A stretch of DNA of 64,000 bases from VRUE01 sp036271315 (GCA_036271315.1 DATBAV010000011.1:46749-110748), one strand, 5' to 3'. Counted from the stretch's first letter, positions 7,815 through 16,792 are shown. The notes: a model not told the origin generated them from the sequence alone. Made by a program: numbers and translations.

Positions 7815-8603
7815 TCAGGGGGCCGGGAACATCCACATCTGGTACTCGAACGCGGTCTCGTAGCCCAGCTCTAGGTAGATCGGCTTGCCCATCGGTGACG
7901 CCTGCAGCGAGGCGACGTCGGCGCCGAGATCGAAGCCGGCGTTGGTCGCGGCCACGGTTACCGCCCTGCCGAGGCCCTTGCCCCGCGCCCGCTCGAGGCT
8001 GCCCACCCAGTAGATGCCGGCGACGCCGTGGCTGACCATCGTCATCGCGATGCTGACCGCCTCGCCGTCGAGCAGAGCGAGGAAGGCGACGACGTTCTCG
8101 GCGAGCAGGCCGGCGTGGTTGGTGTAGCCGGCGAAGACCTCGGGCGGGAAGCCGATGCTCGCGTAGGAGGTGATCGCGACGCGCCAGAAGTCGTTCGCCT
8201 GCTCGACCGTGGTCAGCCTGCGCAGCTCGGCCCCGGGCGGGAGCTCGGGCGGCTCCAGCTTTTCCCCGAGCGTCATCTCCGGCATTTCGTAGACGAGCTG
8301 AAAGTCGGCCGCTTTGGCGGCAGCGATGAGATCTTGGTCCGCCGCTTCTCCGCCTCGCACCCAAATGCTGAAACTACGCTCACGGGCGGCGAAGAACTCC
8401 TTGGCCCGAGTGACGAATTCGGCCGCGTCGACGCCGTCGTCGCGGCGAAAGGCGCCGTTGGAGATCACCGGGTGGGTGGAGCTACCGGCGCCGAAGAGCC
8501 AGCCCGGCTCGGCCTCGATCGCGGCACCCGGGTCGAGCTCGAAGAACTGGCGCGAGCTGTCGAGGAGGTTGAGGTGGGAGCGCTGCAGCGGGTTAGTGGC
8601 CAA
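7815..8603 (-). CDS. GNAT family N-acetyltransferase
   Basis: A 262-aa protein whose C-terminal half has the GNAT acetyl-CoA site: GIYWVGSLERARGKGLGRAVT (the R/QxxGxG/A element is RGKGLG) followed by LELGYETAFEYQMW, the usual GF/Y end strand. The N-terminal half looks like a degenerate second GNAT fold. The substrate cannot be told. The start is TTG at 8603, overlapping the upstream VOC gene by 11 nt, so the two are co-transcribed. Confidence 0.78.
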   Translation of the reverse strand: MATNPLQRSHLNLLDSSRQFFELDPGAAIEAEPGWLFGAGSSTHPVISNGAFRRDDGVDAAEFVTRAKEFFAARERSFSIWVRGGEAADQDLIAAAKAADFQLVYEMPEMTLGEKLEPPELPPGAELRRLTTVEQANDFWRVAITSYASIGFPPEVFAGYTNHAGLLAENVVAFLALLDGEAVSIAMTMVSHGVAGIYWVGSLERARGKGLGRAVTVAATNAGFDLGADVASLQASPMGKPIYLELGYETAFEYQMWMFPAP

Positions 8604-9015
8604 GTTCGATGCCGCCGCTCTCGGTGACGGTCCAGTGCGGGTTGTGGGCGACCTCCCAAGGATGGCCGTCAGGGTCGATGAAGACCCCGCTGTAGCCGCC
8701 CCAGAAGGTCTCGGCCGGCTCGCGCCCGATCGTCGCGCCGGCGTTTCGCGCCTCCTCGGTCACCGCATCGACCTCGGCCGGCGAGCCGAGGTTGAGCGCC
8801 AGGGTGACGCCGCCCCAGCCGCCGCCGTCGGCGACCGCGCTGTCCTCCGCAAGGCGTGCCCGGTCCCAGAGGGCGAGGACCATCTCGCCGGTCTGGAAGA
8901 AGACGACGTCGTCGTCCCGCGCCGCGCCGGTGGTCCAGCCGAGCGCCTCGTAGAAGCGGCGCGCCCGCCCGAGGTCACCCACGCCGAGGGTGATCAGGTT
9001 GACACGCTGCTTCAC
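8593..9015 (-). CDS. VOC family (glyoxalase-like) protein
   Basis: A 140-aa protein with two beta-alpha-beta-beta-beta units: LITLGVGDLGRARRFYEALGW at the start and GVFIDPDGHPWEVAHNP near the end, typical of the glyoxalase/bleomycin-resistance fold. The closing Glu in the last motif is a metal ligand in family members. Function (metal enzyme or binding protein) is open. First gene of the VOC-GNAT pair. Confidence 0.82.
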   Translation of the reverse strand: MKQRVNLITLGVGDLGRARRFYEALGWTTGAARDDDVVFFQTGEMVLALWDRARLAEDSAVADGGGWGGVTLALNLGSPAEVDAVTEEARNAGATIGREPAETFWGGYSGVFIDPDGHPWEVAHNPHWTVTESGGIELGH

Positions 9016-9022
9016 GGGCGGT

Positions 9023-9544
9023 TCAGCTTGCGGGCCCTGCGGGCGGCGGGTCGCCGGCAGGTGGCTCGGTTACCTGAGGCTGCTCGGGCAGCGGCGGTGG
9101 CATCGGGTCGGCGGGGGCGGGAGGCGCAAGTTCGCCCTCGGCCGGGTCGGCCTCGGCCTGCCAGACCTTGTTCAGCTCGGACTGGACGTAGAACCACAGC
9201 GCCGGCGAGATGACAACGAAGAGGATGATCGCGATCCAGCCGTTGAGCGGCGTCTGCCCTGCGACCTTCGAGGCGCCCATGACGCGCTTGGTCCCGCGCC
9301 AGTAGGTGATCAGGGCCGGCACGACGATGATGCCGCCAGGGAAGAGGGCGAGCAGCGAGTTGGTTGGGTTCTGCCCGAGGTCGTAGCCCTTCGCCTTGCC
9401 GTAGTCGCGCAGCTCGCGATTGATCTTGTACCACCAGACCAGGTGATAGATGCCGAGCGTGATGTACGGCAGCAGCGCCGCCGCCCATGGGCTGCGGATC
9501 TTCACTTTGTCCTGGCTCTCCCTGAGCTGCATTTCGTAAGCCAT
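9023..9544 (-). CDS. DUF4234 domain membrane protein
   Basis: A 173-aa protein with three likely membrane segments: PWAAALLPYITLGIYHLVWW, a stretch near 68-82 (LLALFPGGIIVVPAL), and WIAIILFVVISPALWFYV. The YxxLGIYxLxW(W)YxxNxEL pattern is the hallmark of DUF4234, whose function is unknown. The C-terminal 45 residues are Pro/Ala/Glu-rich and probably disordered in the cytoplasm. Confidence 0.78.
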   Translation of the reverse strand: MAYEMQLRESQDKVKIRSPWAAALLPYITLGIYHLVWWYKINRELRDYGKAKGYDLGQNPTNSLLALFPGGIIVVPALITYWRGTKRVMGASKVAGQTPLNGWIAIILFVVISPALWFYVQSELNKVWQAEADPAEGELAPPAPADPMPPPLPEQPQVTEPPAGDPPPAGPAS

Positions 9545-9564
9545 GTAACCCTCGTTTCTCCCCG

Positions 9565-9596
9565 CGTCGAATAGGTCGAAAAGACCCTACTCGACG
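9565..9596. promoter_or_regulatory. imperfect palindrome in divergent promoter region
   Basis: CGTCGAATAGGTC and GACCCTACTCGACG pair around a GAAAA loop with one mismatch and one bulge. It lies between the divergent DUF4234 and SnoaL-like genes and could be an operator or 5' UTR hairpin for the minus-strand gene. Confidence 0.4.
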
Positions 9597-9654
9597 TTTC
9601 GCGCGAAATTCACCACACCCACATTTACGCTCTACGCTTCGAACCGACGTCCAG

Positions 9655-10020
9655 ATGACCGTTCAACTGACTGAGGAAACTTTGCGATCCGCGTACCGGG
9701 CTTTCAATGCTCGCGACGTCGACGCGGCGCTGGAGTTGATGCACCCCGACGTCGATTGGCCCAACGCGTGGGAGGGGGGTCGTGTTGTCGGGCGCGTTGC
9801 CGTGGGCGATTACTGGCGTCGGCAGTTCGAATCGATCTCGAGCAAGGTAGAGCCCGAGGCGTTCGATCATCTGGTGAACGGTGAAGTGAGCGTCCTGGTT
9901 AACCAGACGGTTCATGACGCGAAGAGTGGGGAGAAGCTCTCGGAGGGCGCAGTTCGCCATCGCTACCGGCTCGAGGACGGCCTGATCATGTGGATGGACG
10001 TCGAGGAGGCCGCGGAGTAG
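9655..10020 (+). CDS. SnoaL-like / NTF2-fold protein
   Basis: A 121-aa protein with the NTF2-like fold: N-terminal helix ending in YRAFNARDVDAALELMHPDVDW, then a curved sheet ending in HRYRLEDGLIMWMDVEE. This family includes ketosteroid isomerase and polyketide cyclases as well as non-enzymatic binding proteins. Nothing nearby suggests a substrate. A stand-alone gene, convergent with sixA (14-nt gap). Confidence 0.78.
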   Translation: MTVQLTEETLRSAYRAFNARDVDAALELMHPDVDWPNAWEGGRVVGRVAVGDYWRRQFESISSKVEPEAFDHLVNGEVSVLVNQTVHDAKSGEKLSEGAVRHRYRLEDGLIMWMDVEEAAE

Positions 10021-10034
10021 CGGCCTCCGAGCGT

Positions 10035-10469
10035 CTATGCGCCGGCGATCGCCGCCAGGTCCTTGGGCCTGAGCAAGGCGACCAAGGTGCTGCCGTCGAC
10101 GACGGCGAGGCCGCCCTTGCGCAGCTTCACGTTGGCGCCGGTGAGGCGCGCCACCTCGGCGGAGAAGTCGGGCTCGTGGCCGACGAGGAGGACGTCGCCG
10201 CGGCCGGCGGTCAGGGCGGTCGAGTCGAAGGGGCCGCCGCGAAGCTCCTCGGCGATCTCGGGCTCAGGGCCGAGCGCCTCGCAGGCCAGCCTGGCGGTGT
10301 CGGCGGCGCGGACCTTAGGGCTAGTCAAGCAGGCGTCGGGAGCGGTTGCCAGCGCCGCCAGGGCCTTGCCGGCGGCGCGCGACTGGCGCTCGCCCTTGAG
10401 CGTGAGCCGACGCGCCGCGTCGTCACCGAGGCCTTCCTCGGCATCGCCGTGCCTGAGCAGGTAGATCAC
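10035..10469 (-). CDS. sixA: phosphohistidine phosphatase SixA-like
   Basis: A 144-aa histidine phosphatase. It begins (M)IYLLRHGDAE with the catalytic RHG motif, has SPKVRAADTA for the second Arg and VGHEPDFS for the second His, and lacks the large insert of phosphoglycerate mutases, as SixA does. It dephosphorylates phosphohistidine or small phosphoesters. GTG 10469 follows TAGCAT by 7 nt, so the message is probably leaderless. Confidence 0.84.
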   Translation of the reverse strand: MIYLLRHGDAEEGLGDDAARRLTLKGERQSRAAGKALAALATAPDACLTSPKVRAADTARLACEALGPEPEIAEELRGGPFDSTALTAGRGDVLLVGHEPDFSAEVARLTGANVKLRKGGLAVVDGSTLVALLRPKDLAAIAGA

Positions 10470-10522
10470 TGACCCGATGCTACGAAGTCGGGCCGGCGGG
10501 GCGCGCTGCCTATGCTCGGGCC

Positions 10523-11323
10523 TTGGCCTTCCGCCGCGTCACAGCCCTCGCCACGCTCGTCGCTTGCCTGGGGTTGGCTCTCTGCGGCACCGCGTTCGCC
10601 CGTTGGCACCCGGCTCCAACCACCCAGCCGTGGCAGTGGCAACTGCAGGGCAAGATCGACACCGGTGTCGATGCCCCGGTCTACGACGTTGATGGCTTCG
10701 AAACGCCGGCGAGCGTCGTGCGACTGCTGCACGAACAGGGGCGGCACGTCGTCTGTTATCTCGACGTCGGCAGCTGGGAGAGCTACCGGCCCGATGCGGG
10801 GTCGTTCCCCAAGTCGGTGATCGGCCGTCGCTACGAAGGCTTCCCGAACGAGCGCTGGCTCGACATCCGTCGCTTCCACCTCTTCGCCAAGCCGCTCGAG
10901 CGGCGCTTCGACATCTGCGCCCGCAAGGGGTTCGACGCGGTCGAGCCGGACAACATCGCCGGCTGGGAAAACAAGACGGGCTTTCCGATCGGTGCCGGGG
11001 CGCAGCTGCGCTTCAACCGCTGGGTTGCGCGGCAGGTGCACGCGCGCGGGATGGCGGTGGCGTTGAAGAACGACGGCGGCCAGGTGGGGCAGCTGCTCGG
11101 CAGCTTCGACTTCGCGATCGTCGAGCAGTGTTTCCAGTACGACGAATGCGGTACCTACGAGCCGTTCGTCAGGGCCGGCAAGGCTGTCTTCGAGGCCGAG
11201 TACGAACTCGAACCGTCCGAATATTGCGACGCCGCGGCGAGCCTTGGCTTCAGTGCGATCGGCAAGTCATACGATCTCTTCGCCCGGCCCTGGCGGCCCT
11301 GCCCGGTGGCCGGGATGTCCTAG
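10523..11323 (+). CDS. secreted GH114-like (endo-alpha-1,4-polygalactosaminidase fold) protein
   Basis: A 266-aa protein with a signal peptide (MAFRRVTALATLVACLGLALC, cleavage near AFA-RW). The mature part starts WHPAPTTQPWQWQLQGKID and carries VVCYLDVGSWESYRPD, WLDIRR, FDAVEPDNIAGW and ALKNDG, the conserved acidic blocks of the GH114 TIM-barrel family. It would cut galactosamine-containing polysaccharides outside the cell; substrate is inferred from the family only. TTG 10523 with TATGCT 6 nt upstream indicates a leaderless transcript. Confidence 0.8.
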   Translation: MAFRRVTALATLVACLGLALCGTAFARWHPAPTTQPWQWQLQGKIDTGVDAPVYDVDGFETPASVVRLLHEQGRHVVCYLDVGSWESYRPDAGSFPKSVIGRRYEGFPNERWLDIRRFHLFAKPLERRFDICARKGFDAVEPDNIAGWENKTGFPIGAGAQLRFNRWVARQVHARGMAVALKNDGGQVGQLLGSFDFAIVEQCFQYDECGTYEPFVRAGKAVFEAEYELEPSEYCDAAASLGFSAIGKSYDLFARPWRPCPVAGMS

Positions 11324-11351
11324 TCGGCTCGGCCGTACCATCGAGTGCACG

Positions 11352-11501
11352 ATGCTCATTGCGCTCGGTGGCCACCTCCTTTATCGCGAGATCTCCAAGG
11401 GCAACTGGATCGTCGTCGCGGCTTTCGTTGGAGTGCTGCTGCTGGCGCGCTTCTGGCCGCAGGTCGTCGCCTGGGTCGGGCAGCGCTGGCGTGCGCGCTG
11501 A
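11352..11501 (+). CDS. small single-pass membrane protein
   Basis: A 49-aa product with one hydrophobic segment (NWIVVAAFVGVLLLARFW) flanked by basic residues (WVGQRWRAR at the end). A TACCAT box lies 10 nt upstream of the ATG. No family is recognised. It is short, but coding potential is supported by the clean membrane profile and its fit between two convergent genes. Confidence 0.5.
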   Translation: MLIALGGHLLYREISKGNWIVVAAFVGVLLLARFWPQVVAWVGQRWRAR

Positions 11502-11508
11502 GCGTGGC

Positions 11509-12204
11509 TCAGCAGCCGCCCAGGCGATGAAGCCGACGGCGGTAGGTCTGCATCGAGGCGTGTCGCCAGTCTCCGTGGGTCTGTTGCTGCAGGCTCGCGA
11601 CCCGCTCGCGGTGATAGGGAGAGGAGAGGCTCTCGGCGTGCCCGATCACGTTGCGCAGCTTGATCTGGAAGCGGCAGCGCAGGTAGTGAGTCAGCGCCAG
11701 TGAGGCGCGCATCTGCCGCGGGTTGTCGAGCACTTCCGCGTCGCTGAAACCGGTGTGCTCGATTCCGATCGCGGTCCAGTTGAGCCCGACCGTGTGCCGG
11801 CAGCGCGTCCGCGTCGAGACCAGCTGGTAGATCCGCCCCGATCCTGAGACGACGAAGTGTGAGCAGACATTCGGAAGCTCATGCAGCTCCGGATCCGGGT
11901 GGTCGGGCGCGAACGTGTTGTAGACCGAGGCGGCGGTCCCGGCTTCGGCCCAGTGCTCGACGATCACGTGCGGGTGCTTCAGGCGCCAGGTGTGTTCCCC
12001 GTAGTGCCGCTCCGAATAAGCCGCCATTTGCCGCTTGCGCTTCGGGCCGAAAGGGATGAGGTCGCGGATGATTCGTGGGCGCGGAGCGAGCGTGCCTTTG
12101 GCCGCCGCACTACGGCCGCTGGATCCGGCCACCGCTTGGTGCGCCATCGCTCCACCGGCGAGGCCGGCGAGCAGAACGAGGAGGCAGAGGCTGACCTTGC
12201 TCAA
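11509..12204 (-). CDS. secreted N-acetylmuramoyl-L-alanine amidase (PGRP/amidase_2 fold)
   Basis: A 231-aa protein with a signal peptide (SKVSLCLLVLLAGLAGGAMA) and a zinc-amidase domain: HVIVEHWAEAG (first His), SHFVVSGSGRIYQLV, GIEHTGFSD and IGHAESLSSPYH (last His), as in T7 lysozyme/PGRP proteins. It would cut the amide between MurNAc and the peptide of the cell wall. TTG 12204 is chosen because the signal peptide starts there; no ATG lies in frame near it. Could serve wall turnover or defence against competitors. Confidence 0.8.
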   Translation of the reverse strand: MSKVSLCLLVLLAGLAGGAMAHQAVAGSSGRSAAAKGTLAPRPRIIRDLIPFGPKRKRQMAAYSERHYGEHTWRLKHPHVIVEHWAEAGTAASVYNTFAPDHPDPELHELPNVCSHFVVSGSGRIYQLVSTRTRCRHTVGLNWTAIGIEHTGFSDAEVLDNPRQMRASLALTHYLRCRFQIKLRNVIGHAESLSSPYHRERVASLQQQTHGDWRHASMQTYRRRLHRLGGC

Positions 12205-12284
12205 GGCCGATCCGCATCGAGGAGGCCGAGGATGAGCGTTTCGCGGGCGCGGTTGAGCATCTTCGTGAGCATGCCAAAGGTACT

Positions 12285-12308
12285 GATACATACCTGGATA
12301 CATACACT
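12285..12308 (+). promoter_or_regulatory. promoter with 12-bp-period direct repeat for the SIR2 gene
   Basis: GATACATAC occurs at 12285-12293 and again at 12297-12305, spaced 12 bp start to start. The second copy overlaps a TACACT -10 box (12303-12308) placed 6 nt before the ATG. This predicts a leaderless message and suggests a regulator binding direct repeats across the promoter. Confidence 0.55.
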
Positions 12309-12314
12309 TGCCCC

Positions 12315-15071
12315 ATGTCAACCATCCATTCGCGCGAGATACTCTCCTCGCGGCTGGGGCACCTCCGCGGTCGAAACGATAACTACGCATTCGTTGTCGG
12401 CTCCGGCCTGACGGCGCCACGAGTTCCCGATGTAAGCGCAGCGCTCCAGTGGATGAAGGCGGAGCTGGGCGGAAGCCCTGAGGATCGGGCGACATTCGAC
12501 GCGGCGGTGCGCAATAAGGCGGGCGGCGAGCGGTATCAGGCCGCCGCCGAGATCCTTCTTGGCCTCCGCGGCCAGCAGGCTCTCAACATGACCGTGCGGT
12601 CCATGGTGCTGAACGCACACAAGCCCAGTATCGAGGCGCTTGCCGCCGGCAAGCTGACGGCAAGCGATTTTGATGAGGATTACTGTGCGGCTGCGGAACG
12701 CGATCTCAGCGGCTGGATTGTCCCATCGGCCGTTCAGGGCCTCGCTGACCTCCTTCTCTCGACTGCGGCCGACCACGACGGTCTTGTCCTGACCACCAAT
12801 TTCGACCCTCTCGTGGAGATCGCGGTGCGACGTGCTGGGGGAACGGCGATAACCAAGATCTTCGACGCCGACGGACGGCTGGAGGATGTCGCAACGGGTG
12901 GTGCGGTCGTCGTCGCACACTTGCACGGCTTCTGGCAGCGCGATGACACGGCGCACGTACCGGCTCAGTTGCGGCAGGAGAGAGTGGAACTCCAAGTCTC
13001 GCTGGAAGACGCTCTGCGGGAGAGGACAACCATCGTCGCCGGGTACGGCGGCTGGGACGATGCTTTCACCGCTGCCCTTGTAGCAGCGATTCGTCGGCAC
13101 CGAGTGGGAGACCTCGACGTTCTCTGGACCTTTCGCAGCGACGACGAGGACCACCTCTCCGAACGTCACGCGCGACTCTTCGCAAGCGTCGGATTCGTTC
13201 CAGGACGCGTCACCTTCTACCGCGGCGTCGACTGCGAGTCTCTCTTCGACATGATCGCCGGCGCCCAGGCGCCGAGCGCCGAGGATGGAGGCGCGGCGGC
13301 GCCGGCTGTCGATGACTTTCGTTCGCCGCTCGAGGCCTTCACCGCTATAACCCCGACCCTTCTTACCGAACAAGAGTCTGTACGCGGCTCCGACCTCATT
13401 CGCTTTTTCGACGGTCAGATGCCAACTTGGCGAACTGCGCTTTCGCCAGACGTTCCTTTGCTAGGTCCGGCGAAAGGTGCGCTTGACGTGCTGACAGCGG
13501 GGAACGAACCGGACGCCCTCGGTGTGACGCTTCTCGCGGGGCCGGCGGGCGAAGGGAAGTCGACCGCGCTGCGTCAGGTTGCCGCTGCGTGCGTCGCCGG
13601 CGGAGACTGGCGCGTACTTTGGCGAGAGTCCGGCGTGCAGGGGCGCATTGATGTCTCCGAGCTACAACAAGGCGATCGGCCATGGCTGCTGGTCATCGAT
13701 GACGCCGACGTCGTCGCGAAGGAATGCTTTGAGGTGCTCCGAAGTCTGCACGAACACGGTCGTAAAGATGTGGCTTTCCTTCTTGCCGCGCGCACCACCG
13801 ATTGGCGGGCCGAGCGTAACCAGTCACGACCATGGTCTAGCTACGCTCAGTTTGTCACGATTCCGGTTGAGGGTCTGGATAGCCAAGACGCATCGGCCAT
13901 CGTGGAGGCATGGTCGACGGCAGGCGAGGCGGGCCTCGGCGATCTGGCGCGAATACAGGAGCCGGAGCGAAGGAGCGAGGCTCTCCTCCGTGCGGCACAG
14001 GAGGAAGCCGCCGGCAGCGAAGGTTGTCTCTTCGGCGCGATGCTTCGAGTGAGGATCGGCGATGGTTTGGACGACCACGTTCGGACGCTCGGTGAGCGCC
14101 TTGAGGGCATTGGTCTCGATTCGGGTGCGACCTTGCTTCAGGCATTCCTCTGCGTAGCTTGCGTTCACGCTCAGGGTGTGACAACTCTTCGACCGGAGGC
14201 GCTGGCAGCCGCGCTCGGGATAGCGCGAAATAGAATCTACGGGGAGGTAATTTGGCCTCTCGGCGAGGAGGCGGCTCTCACTCATGCCGGTTCTCACCTA
14301 ATGATTAGGCACCGGTCCATCGCAGAGGTGGCGGTGCGCCTTGCCGACGATTGGGGGCAGGACATTGGCGAGATCTACTACGCCATCCTGAAGGGAACGG
14401 TCCGGACCTTTCGCGAAGGCGGATACGTCCCTGACCTCGCCGGCATTGTCTATCTACCAGGCAAGCTTCGTGGCGATCCTCGCGTTGCACTACGTGCTGC
14501 CGAAGGGGCATATGACGAGGAACCGGAAAGGCTTAACTTCCGGACCAGCCTCTGCAGCGCAATGCGGAAAGCGGGCCGCGCGGGGGAGGGCATGAAGTTG
14601 GCCCGCAGCACATACGACGAACTCGACTCGATGGTCGATCCGCAGGGAGCGAGGGCACTACTCTACGAGTGGGCGGTATGCGCTGGAATAACCGGAAACG
14701 TCATGCTCAACGCCTATCTAGCAATCTGGTCTCTGGCTGATCATCCTACCCCCAAGGCCCAACGACTTAGTCGGATCCACCTCGAAATGGTGTTGCCCGG
14801 TCTATCGGAGTCGCTCGATTTGATGGCAAAGAAGGTCGATGACCCTTGGCCAACTGCAGTAAGGACGGCGGTGATGGAGATCCGCGACCGCCTGATGGGG
14901 AAGCTCGACGGTCCAGGGAATCTGGACCAGCCGATCGACCGGTTTAAGGAACTCTCCGACAGACTCTCAGGCGTGGTTAAGGAAGCCGATCCCCACGCAG
15001 TCACCTCTTCCGACCCCATGACCTTCGCTCAGGTCAAGAAGATGGTCGAGCAGATGGCCACAGCTCCATAA
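12315..15071 (+). CDS. SIR2-STAND NTPase, Avs5-like candidate antiphage protein
   Basis: A 918-aa protein. Residues about 20-315 are a SIR2-like NADase domain: FVVGSG (26-31), LTTNFD (159-164), AHLHGFW (201-207) and VAGYGGWDDAF. Residues about 355-700 hold a P-loop ATPase with Walker A GPAGEGKST (409-417) and Walker B WLLVIDDAD (457-465), followed by winged-helix-like and helical repeat segments. SIR2 fused to a STAND ATPase is the Avs5 architecture: on sensing phage the C-terminal part oligomerises and the SIR2 part destroys NAD+. No transmembrane segment. Base composition is less GC-rich than flanking core genes, and it sits in an accessory zone. The trigger is unknown. Confidence 0.82.
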   Translation: MSTIHSREILSSRLGHLRGRNDNYAFVVGSGLTAPRVPDVSAALQWMKAELGGSPEDRATFDAAVRNKAGGERYQAAAEILLGLRGQQALNMTVRSMVLNAHKPSIEALAAGKLTASDFDEDYCAAAERDLSGWIVPSAVQGLADLLLSTAADHDGLVLTTNFDPLVEIAVRRAGGTAITKIFDADGRLEDVATGGAVVVAHLHGFWQRDDTAHVPAQLRQERVELQVSLEDALRERTTIVAGYGGWDDAFTAALVAAIRRHRVGDLDVLWTFRSDDEDHLSERHARLFASVGFVPGRVTFYRGVDCESLFDMIAGAQAPSAEDGGAAAPAVDDFRSPLEAFTAITPTLLTEQESVRGSDLIRFFDGQMPTWRTALSPDVPLLGPAKGALDVLTAGNEPDALGVTLLAGPAGEGKSTALRQVAAACVAGGDWRVLWRESGVQGRIDVSELQQGDRPWLLVIDDADVVAKECFEVLRSLHEHGRKDVAFLLAARTTDWRAERNQSRPWSSYAQFVTIPVEGLDSQDASAIVEAWSTAGEAGLGDLARIQEPERRSEALLRAAQEEAAGSEGCLFGAMLRVRIGDGLDDHVRTLGERLEGIGLDSGATLLQAFLCVACVHAQGVTTLRPEALAAALGIARNRIYGEVIWPLGEEAALTHAGSHLMIRHRSIAEVAVRLADDWGQDIGEIYYAILKGTVRTFREGGYVPDLAGIVYLPGKLRGDPRVALRAAEGAYDEEPERLNFRTSLCSAMRKAGRAGEGMKLARSTYDELDSMVDPQGARALLYEWAVCAGITGNVMLNAYLAIWSLADHPTPKAQRLSRIHLEMVLPGLSESLDLMAKKVDDPWPTAVRTAVMEIRDRLMGKLDGPGNLDQPIDRFKELSDRLSGVVKEADPHAVTSSDPMTFAQVKKMVEQMATAP

Positions 15072-15383
15072 GCCTGTTCGAGGGGGGAAGCGACGACCGT
15101 GAGTGATCACTCGTGGTCGGCCTGATGTGTCCGCAGTTCGGTCAGAGGGGATAGGCGCGGCGCATGCAGCGATCGAACTGAGGCACGGTGAACGCCGCAA
15201 GGCCGTGGCCCGGTGTGAATAGCAGCCCCTTCTCCTCGCTCGGATGATGATCCGAGGGCAAGGGTGCCGACTACCGGCGCCGGGGGGCATCTGTGCCTGC
15301 TCGATGAGCCGCGGGGGCTCCGAGGTCGCCTTGGCGCTCGAAGCTGTCGCTTAGGAGGTCGGCCTAGCTGAGAAAATCACCGT
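15072..15383. other. intergenic region with hairpins and possible integrase-end remnant
   Basis: No gene found in 312 nt. It holds the palindrome GAGTGATCACTC (15100-15111), a 7-bp stem CTCGGAT/ATCCGAG around GATG near 15239, and the string TGATGTGTCCG near 15122. That string resembles the 3' part of the integrase gene at 24311 and the copy at 17055. The last 25 nt should carry the promoter of the TIR gene. Confidence 0.4.
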
Positions 15384-16736
15384 ATGGACTCTCGCCACGA
15401 AGACGCGTTGCGCCGCATCCGCCAGGCCGATAAGGCGTGGAGCGATGACGGCCACGAGCCGGAGCTCTTCCGACTACACCACCGCGGCGGGATGGAGAGC
15501 CACATCGATCATCCCCGCTGGGACCGGGCTTGGGCTGTCCCCTCGGAGCACACCATCGACGACCTCGAGGAAATGGGCTACCTGCGGGTCGAGCCCCATT
15601 TCGACAAGCGTCGCTCGTTTGTGCTGACGCCGGATGGACGGCGCAAGGCTGAGGAGCCGACTGGCGGCTCCTCTTACACCGATGCCGAACGACAGGAGTA
15701 CGCGAAGAAGGCGGACGCCGAATTGGCGCTGGCGATCGAGACTTTCTTCGGGCAGGTCGGAAATGAGACGTTTACGGCCGATGACCTCGCCGCTGCGGTT
15801 CCGATGCCGAAGTTCGAGATCACGGCCGCCGTGCACTGGCTGCGGCTCGCCCATGCCGAGGGCAAGGTCTCGCCGGCTGGAGGCGGCTGGCGCGTGAATG
15901 TCGATGGGTCCGGCCCGACCTTTCACGTGCGTGTCGTGCCGGCCAAGGCCCGCGACCAGCTAAGCGGCCCGATTTACGCCCTTGATCTGACAGAGGCGGA
16001 GGTGCTGGAGAAATTCGTCGCCCCCTACCAGGAGCGGTTGGCGCTGAGCTGGGACGATCGCACCCTGAGCAGCTACCGCAAGCCGAAGATCGGACGGCTC
16101 TACGAGTCCGGGGCCGAGACGGTGGCGCGGATCCGCGAGAGTCTGAAGCACTCGACGATGGTCCATGTGCCCAACCAGGCCGAGGAGCTCTTTTTCGATA
16201 AAACGGTTCAGGACGTGACCGAGCAATACATCGGCCCGGACGAGCCGCTCAAGGTGGATCCCGAGTTGGCCCCCACGGGCCGGCTCGCGCGTCCGGGCGG
16301 CAAGAAGAAGATCTTCCTCGTCCACGGCCACTCCCGCAAGGACGAGCTCGCCCGCTTCCTGGAACGCAGCACCGGCGTCGACGTCACGATTCTCGAAGAG
16401 CAGCCGGGCCGCGGGCGGACGATCATCGAGAAGTTCGAAGGCGAGGCCGGCGGGGCGGCCTTCGCCGTCGTCCTACTCACCGCCGACGACGTCGGCGCAG
16501 CCATGGACGAGCAGGCGAATCTGCGCCCCCGCGCGCGCCAGAACGTCGTGCTGGAGCTCGGCTACTTCGTCGGCCGCATTGGCCGCGAAAACGTCGTCGC
16601 GCTACATGACCCCGAGGTCGAGCTGCCATCCGATTACACCGGCGTCGAGTACGTACCGCTCGACGGCGACTGGAAGCACAAGCTGATGACCGAGCTGGGT
16701 GCCGCCGGCTTCGACGTCAAGCACCCGGGCAGCTAA
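15384..16736 (+). CDS. TIR-like NADase effector (CAP12/PycTIR type) with N-terminal wHTH-like region
   Basis: A 450-aa protein. The C-terminal domain (about 308-446) matches the TIR-like nucleotide-binding family PF10137: KKIFLVHGHSRKDELARFL, EEQPGRGRTIIEKFE, FAVVLLTADD and RARQNVVLELGYFVGR with a conserved Glu (391). These domains are NAD+ glycohydrolase effectors in CBASS/Pycsar-type defence. Residues 1-95 look like a winged helix (LFRLHH...VPSEHTIDDLEEMGYLRVEP) and 120-180 like another. It follows the SIR2-STAND gene and precedes a broken integrase, so it belongs to the older island. Sensor partner not identified. Confidence 0.78.
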   Translation: MDSRHEDALRRIRQADKAWSDDGHEPELFRLHHRGGMESHIDHPRWDRAWAVPSEHTIDDLEEMGYLRVEPHFDKRRSFVLTPDGRRKAEEPTGGSSYTDAERQEYAKKADAELALAIETFFGQVGNETFTADDLAAAVPMPKFEITAAVHWLRLAHAEGKVSPAGGGWRVNVDGSGPTFHVRVVPAKARDQLSGPIYALDLTEAEVLEKFVAPYQERLALSWDDRTLSSYRKPKIGRLYESGAETVARIRESLKHSTMVHVPNQAEELFFDKTVQDVTEQYIGPDEPLKVDPELAPTGRLARPGGKKKIFLVHGHSRKDELARFLERSTGVDVTILEEQPGRGRTIIEKFEGEAGGAAFAVVLLTADDVGAAMDEQANLRPRARQNVVLELGYFVGRIGRENVVALHDPEVELPSDYTGVEYVPLDGDWKHKLMTELGAAGFDVKHPGS

Positions 16737-16792
16737 GTAACGCCTTCACCGAGACCTCTTGCTGCGAGCGCGGTGCGGATTCCCGCGCCCGT

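Noticed and set aside
9811..9840. tRNA T-loop-like string (CAGTTCGAATCG)
   Set aside because: It lies inside the SnoaL-like coding sequence and has no matching acceptor or anticodon arms.
12315..16736. Canonical Thoeris (ThsA/ThsB)
   Set aside because: The SIR2 protein carries a STAND-type ATPase instead of a SLOG or other ThsA sensor domain, and the TIR-like domain is of the CAP12/PF10137 type, not ThsB.
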